Source of the DNA: Ereboglobus luteus
GTDB lineage: Bacteria > Verrucomicrobiota > Verrucomicrobiia > Opitutales > Opitutaceae
Reading direction: 5' to 3'
Assembly: GCF_003096195.1 (NCBI RefSeq)
Contig: NZ_CP023004.1
Coordinates: forward strand, 3,824,501 to 3,888,500
Length of the DNA stretch: 64,000 bases
Shown here: one piece after another, positions 61,696 to 64,000 of the stretch
Numbering within the stretch: the stretch's first letter is position 1
Layout: the number at the start of each line of letters is the position of its first letter
Notes under the pieces: model-generated
What the model was told of the DNA's origin: nothing
Database searches by the model: none
The model's input: only the letters and a program-made list of their open reading frames with translations
Translations under genes and position numbers: made by a program

Positions 61696-62913
61696 ATGAC
61701 AACAAACAAACCGCATTATCTTGAAGAAAGCTTCCGCTGGTATGGGCCGAAGGATTCGGTGTCGCTCGCGCACATCCGCCAGACGGGCGCGACGAATGTC
61801 TTTTCCTCGCTGCACCAAATTCCCTACGGCGAACTCTGGCATCGCGAGCCGATCCACGAGCGCAAGCGGATGATCGAAACCGCCGGCCTGCGCTGGGGCG
61901 TCGTGGAATCCGTGCCGGTGCACGAGGACATAAAAACGGGGCGTGGTGAAAACCTGGAGCGCCTCTTCAACAACTACCGCCAGACACTGCGGAATCTCGC
62001 CGCCGAGGGCATCCACACGGTCGTCTATAACTTCATGCCCGTGCTCGACTGGATTCGCACCGACATGCGCTACGTCCTCCACGACGGCGCGGAGTGCTTG
62101 CGTTTCGACCCCGTGCAACTGGCCGCGTTCGACATAAACGTGCTCGAACGCAAGGACGCCGAAAAAGACTACACTCCCGATCAAGTGTGGTCGGCCAACG
62201 CGTGGTGGAAATCGCTCGACGCGACTGCGCGCGACAACTTTGTCCAGGGCGTCATCGATGTTTTTCCCGGATGCAAATGGGGACTCTCCGTTGAGGACAT
62301 CCGCGCGATGTTTGCGCGGCACGCGCACCTCGATGCGCCGATGCTCCGCGCGCACCTCGCCCGCTTCCTCGAGGAAGTGATTCCGACGGCCGAGGAAGTC
62401 GGCGTGCGCATGGCAATCCATCCCGACGACCCTCCGTTTCCCGTGCTCGGCCTGCCGCGCATCGTCACCTCCGAATCCGACATCGAGGCGATTTTGGCCA
62501 TGGTCAACAGCCCTGCGAACGGACTGTGTTATTGCAGCGGTTCCCTGAGCGCGCTTCCGGCGAACGACGTTGTCAAGATTGCCCGGCGTTTCGGCCCGCG
62601 CATCCACGTCGCGCACCTGCGCAGCACGCAACGCATGTCGGACGGCTCGTTTTACGAAGCCGATCACCTCGGTGGATCCGTGAACATGCCCGCCGTCATG
62701 CGCGCGCTTCTCGACGAACAGGACCGCCGCCGCGCCGAGGGCCGCCCCGACGACACCATCGCCTTCCGCCCCGACCACGGCCACACGATGCTCGACGATC
62801 TCTCGAAACCAACGGGCATCACGCCCGGCTATTCATGCATCGGCAGAATGCGAGGCCTCGCCGAGTTGCGCGGCCTCATGCACGGCCTGCGTCATGCGGA
62901 AAATCCGCAATAA
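61696..62913 (+). CDS. uxuA: Mannonate dehydratase
   Basis: The 405-residue cytosolic product matches D-mannonate dehydratase, which converts D-mannonate to 2-keto-3-deoxygluconate in glucuronate catabolism. Signatures include 'SFRWYGPKDSVSLAHIRQTGA', 'WGVVESVPVHEDIK', 'VVYNFMPVLDWIRTD', 'MAIHPDDPPFPVLGLPRIV', 'CSGSLSALPANDV', 'HVAHLRSTQ' and the C-terminal 'FRPDHGHTM...GYSCIGRMRGLAELRGLMHGL'. These His/Cys/Asp residues bind Fe2+ or Mn2+. It links the xylan alpha-glucuronidases of the window to central metabolism. Its last 134 bp are duplicated at 55881-56014. Confidence 0.96.
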   Translation: MTTNKPHYLEESFRWYGPKDSVSLAHIRQTGATNVFSSLHQIPYGELWHREPIHERKRMIETAGLRWGVVESVPVHEDIKTGRGENLERLFNNYRQTLRNLAAEGIHTVVYNFMPVLDWIRTDMRYVLHDGAECLRFDPVQLAAFDINVLERKDAEKDYTPDQVWSANAWWKSLDATARDNFVQGVIDVFPGCKWGLSVEDIRAMFARHAHLDAPMLRAHLARFLEEVIPTAEEVGVRMAIHPDDPPFPVLGLPRIVTSESDIEAILAMVNSPANGLCYCSGSLSALPANDVVKIARRFGPRIHVAHLRSTQRMSDGSFYEADHLGGSVNMPAVMRALLDEQDRRRAEGRPDDTIAFRPDHGHTMLDDLSKPTGITPGYSCIGRMRGLAELRGLMHGLRHAENPQ

Positions 62914-63009
62914 GCCACGCCACGTCGAACGCTTCCGAACGGACATAGCGGCGGCTGGCAGAATGTCGCTGTCGCTCGAAACGGTGAAACCACCCTCCCC
63001 CAAGCGCTG

Positions 63010-64000
63010 TCAGCCGCGGCGTTTTTTGTGGAGCGTCACTTGATTGCCGTCGCGCTCGACTTTCATCCGGGAATCGCCCTCAAGCAGGCGCACGAAATTT
63101 TCAACCTGGTCGGATCTCAGTGTCGCGCTGATCTCGGCCTGCGCCAGCTCGGGGTCGGCAATGACGATCCGGATGGGCGCGTTGCGGCGGTTAAACTCCG
63201 CGACGACGCTTGCGAGCGGCTGCTCGGCGATGTCGATCAGGCGCGGATGCCACGCGATCATGTTTTCGATTTTGTCCGACTCGACCGTGCGCACGCTCAT
63301 GCTCGGCGATTGCGCGGCGAACGACACGACCGCGAGCTGTCCGGCTTTTACAAGCGAGTCCTCCTGCGTCGCGGGTTGGCCGCCGCTCGGGGCGGCGGGT
63401 TCGCCGTCGTTGGCGTCAACCCGCACGAGTCCGGAAGTGACGAGCACCTCCACAGCGTCGCCGCCGCGGCGCACGTTGAAGCTCGTGCCGAGCGCGCGCA
63501 CATTCACGCCGTCGATGTTGACGATGAACGGGCGCGAAGGATCTTTCGCCACGTTAAAATTAACCTCGCCGTGATTGAGTTTCACATGTCGCTCGGTCGC
63601 CGTGTAGGTGACGGTGATCGACGCGCCGCGGTTCAATTCGACGATCGTGCCATCGTCGAGCTTGGTTTGCTCGATTGTGGAGATCGCATCCTTGGCCGCA
63701 TACACCGCCGAGCCCGGTGTCGCGAGGGGCGGAGTTGCCGTGGGCTGAAATATTCCGACCATCAGCAGCACCGCGCACGCGGCGGCTCCGGCGAGACCGA
63801 GCGAGGCGCCCGTGATCATGCGCCGGTGTTTCCGCAGCCAGCCCCAAAGCGTTTCGCGGCGCGGGGCCAGCAGGTCGCGATTCGGGCGTGTTGAGTGCTC
63901 GGGGCGCCAGTCGGCCAGGATGTCGAGGCGCGACCAGTTTGCGCGCTGCCGGTCGTATTCCTCCGCGTGGCGCGGATCGGCGGTGAACCAGTCCAAAAAG
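63010..64000 (-). CDS. FecR-type anti-sigma sensor protein (5' end beyond window)
   Basis: The frame is open to the right edge (330 codons visible), so the start lies outside. At the visible N-terminus is the FecR N-terminal-domain end 'FLDWFTADPRHAEEYDR'. A single membrane helix follows near residue 65-85 ('GASLGLAGAAACAVLLMVGIF'), then the periplasmic FecR domain ('HVKLNHGEVNFNVAKDPSRPFIVNIDGVNVRALGTSFNVRR') and a C-terminal secretin/STN-like domain ('ISATLRSDQVENFVRLLEGD'). Such proteins pass a signal from a TonB-dependent receptor to an ECF sigma factor, usually encoded just upstream, which here would be past position 64000. It converges on uxuA. Confidence 0.9.
   Translation of the reverse strand, partial: FLDWFTADPRHAEEYDRQRANWSRLDILADWRPEHSTRPNRDLLAPRRETLWGWLRKHRRMITGASLGLAGAAACAVLLMVGIFQPTATPPLATPGSAVYAAKDAISTIEQTKLDDGTIVELNRGASITVTYTATERHVKLNHGEVNFNVAKDPSRPFIVNIDGVNVRALGTSFNVRRGGDAVEVLVTSGLVRVDANDGEPAAPSGGQPATQEDSLVKAGQLAVVSFAAQSPSMSVRTVESDKIENMIAWHPRLIDIAEQPLASVVAEFNRRNAPIRIVIADPELAQAEISATLRSDQVENFVRLLEGDSRMKVERDGNQVTLHKKRRG

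Noticed and set aside
61525-62784. Long minus-strand open frame (419 codons) over uxuA
   Set aside because: It lies antisense to mannonate dehydratase, which has clear family motifs along its whole length.
62952-63016. Terminator between uxuA and the FecR-type gene
   Set aside because: The 10-bp arms have a mismatch, the loop is about 45 nt, and the right arm overlaps the end of the FecR-type gene. The evidence is too weak.
1-64000. CRISPR arrays, prophage genes, integrases or transposase genes
   Set aside because: No regularly spaced repeats and no recognisable recombinase, transposase or phage structural gene was found on either strand. Palindromes and duplications are the only mobility-like signals.

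Overview
The window looks like a chromosomal segment of a Gram-negative, polysaccharide-degrading bacterium. It is most consistent with Verrucomicrobiota, family Opitutaceae. The reasons are the mix of TonB-dependent receptors, PATR-type autotransporter repeats, Ig/NHL multidomain secreted proteins with Gly-rich C-terminal anchors, GH115/GH67/GH43/GH28/GH38 hydrolases, and GC-rich genes separated by short AT-rich spacers. That assignment is inference from gene content; no rRNA is present.

Layout. (1) 1-4422, housekeeping: the 5' end of a NodT/OprM-type efflux lipoprotein (minus), NAD kinase (minus), a long-chain polyprenyl diphosphate synthase (plus), histidyl-tRNA synthetase (minus) and tRNA-Val(UAC) (plus). 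(2) 4379-29798, about 25 kb all on the minus strand: a glycan-use cluster. It holds three clan GH-A-like secreted hydrolases, a beta-helix protein, two FAD_oxidored proteins, a Gfo/Idh/MocA dehydrogenase, a TonB-dependent receptor, a sodium:solute symporter, a GH38 alpha-mannosidase, and a GH65 phosphorylase translationally coupled to beta-phosphoglucomutase. A divergent AraC regulator (29939-30847) sits at its upstream edge. (3) 30935-42037, minus strand: a compact glucuronoxylan-type operon with SGNH esterase, GH67, second SGNH esterase, GH28, GH115, aldose 1-epimerase and GH43 lipoprotein, many with 1-4 bp overlaps. (4) 42174-53643, minus strand: three large surface genes, namely an autotransporter, a TonB-dependent receptor and a PATR/Ig/NHL protein. 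The last two each carry a one-base homopolymer frameshift. (5) 53996-62913, mostly plus strand: a truncated GH43 copy, an alpha/beta-hydrolase (minus), a fragment of the uxuA 3' end, two intact GH43 genes, a sialate-O-acetylesterase-type esterase with a discoidin domain, a degenerate-peptidase/TPR protein and mannonate dehydratase (uxuA). (6) 63010-64000: a FecR-type anti-sigma sensor entering from the right edge.

How it fits together. Regions 3 and 5 cover stages of glucuronoxylan use: debranching of (methyl)glucuronic acid (GH115, GH67), arabinose/xylose release (GH43), de-esterification (SGNH/SASA), sugar mutarotation (galM) and entry of glucuronate into central metabolism (UxuA). Region 2 is a separate locus whose target glycan I cannot name. 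Its unusual feature is the combination of hydrolases, a phosphorolysis pair and three redox enzymes. Three secreted proteins end in a Gly-rich/hydrophobic/basic tail that resembles GlyGly-CTERM sorting signals. Several unrelated palindromic elements lie between genes, and one long imperfect palindrome is translated in frame inside the GH67 gene.
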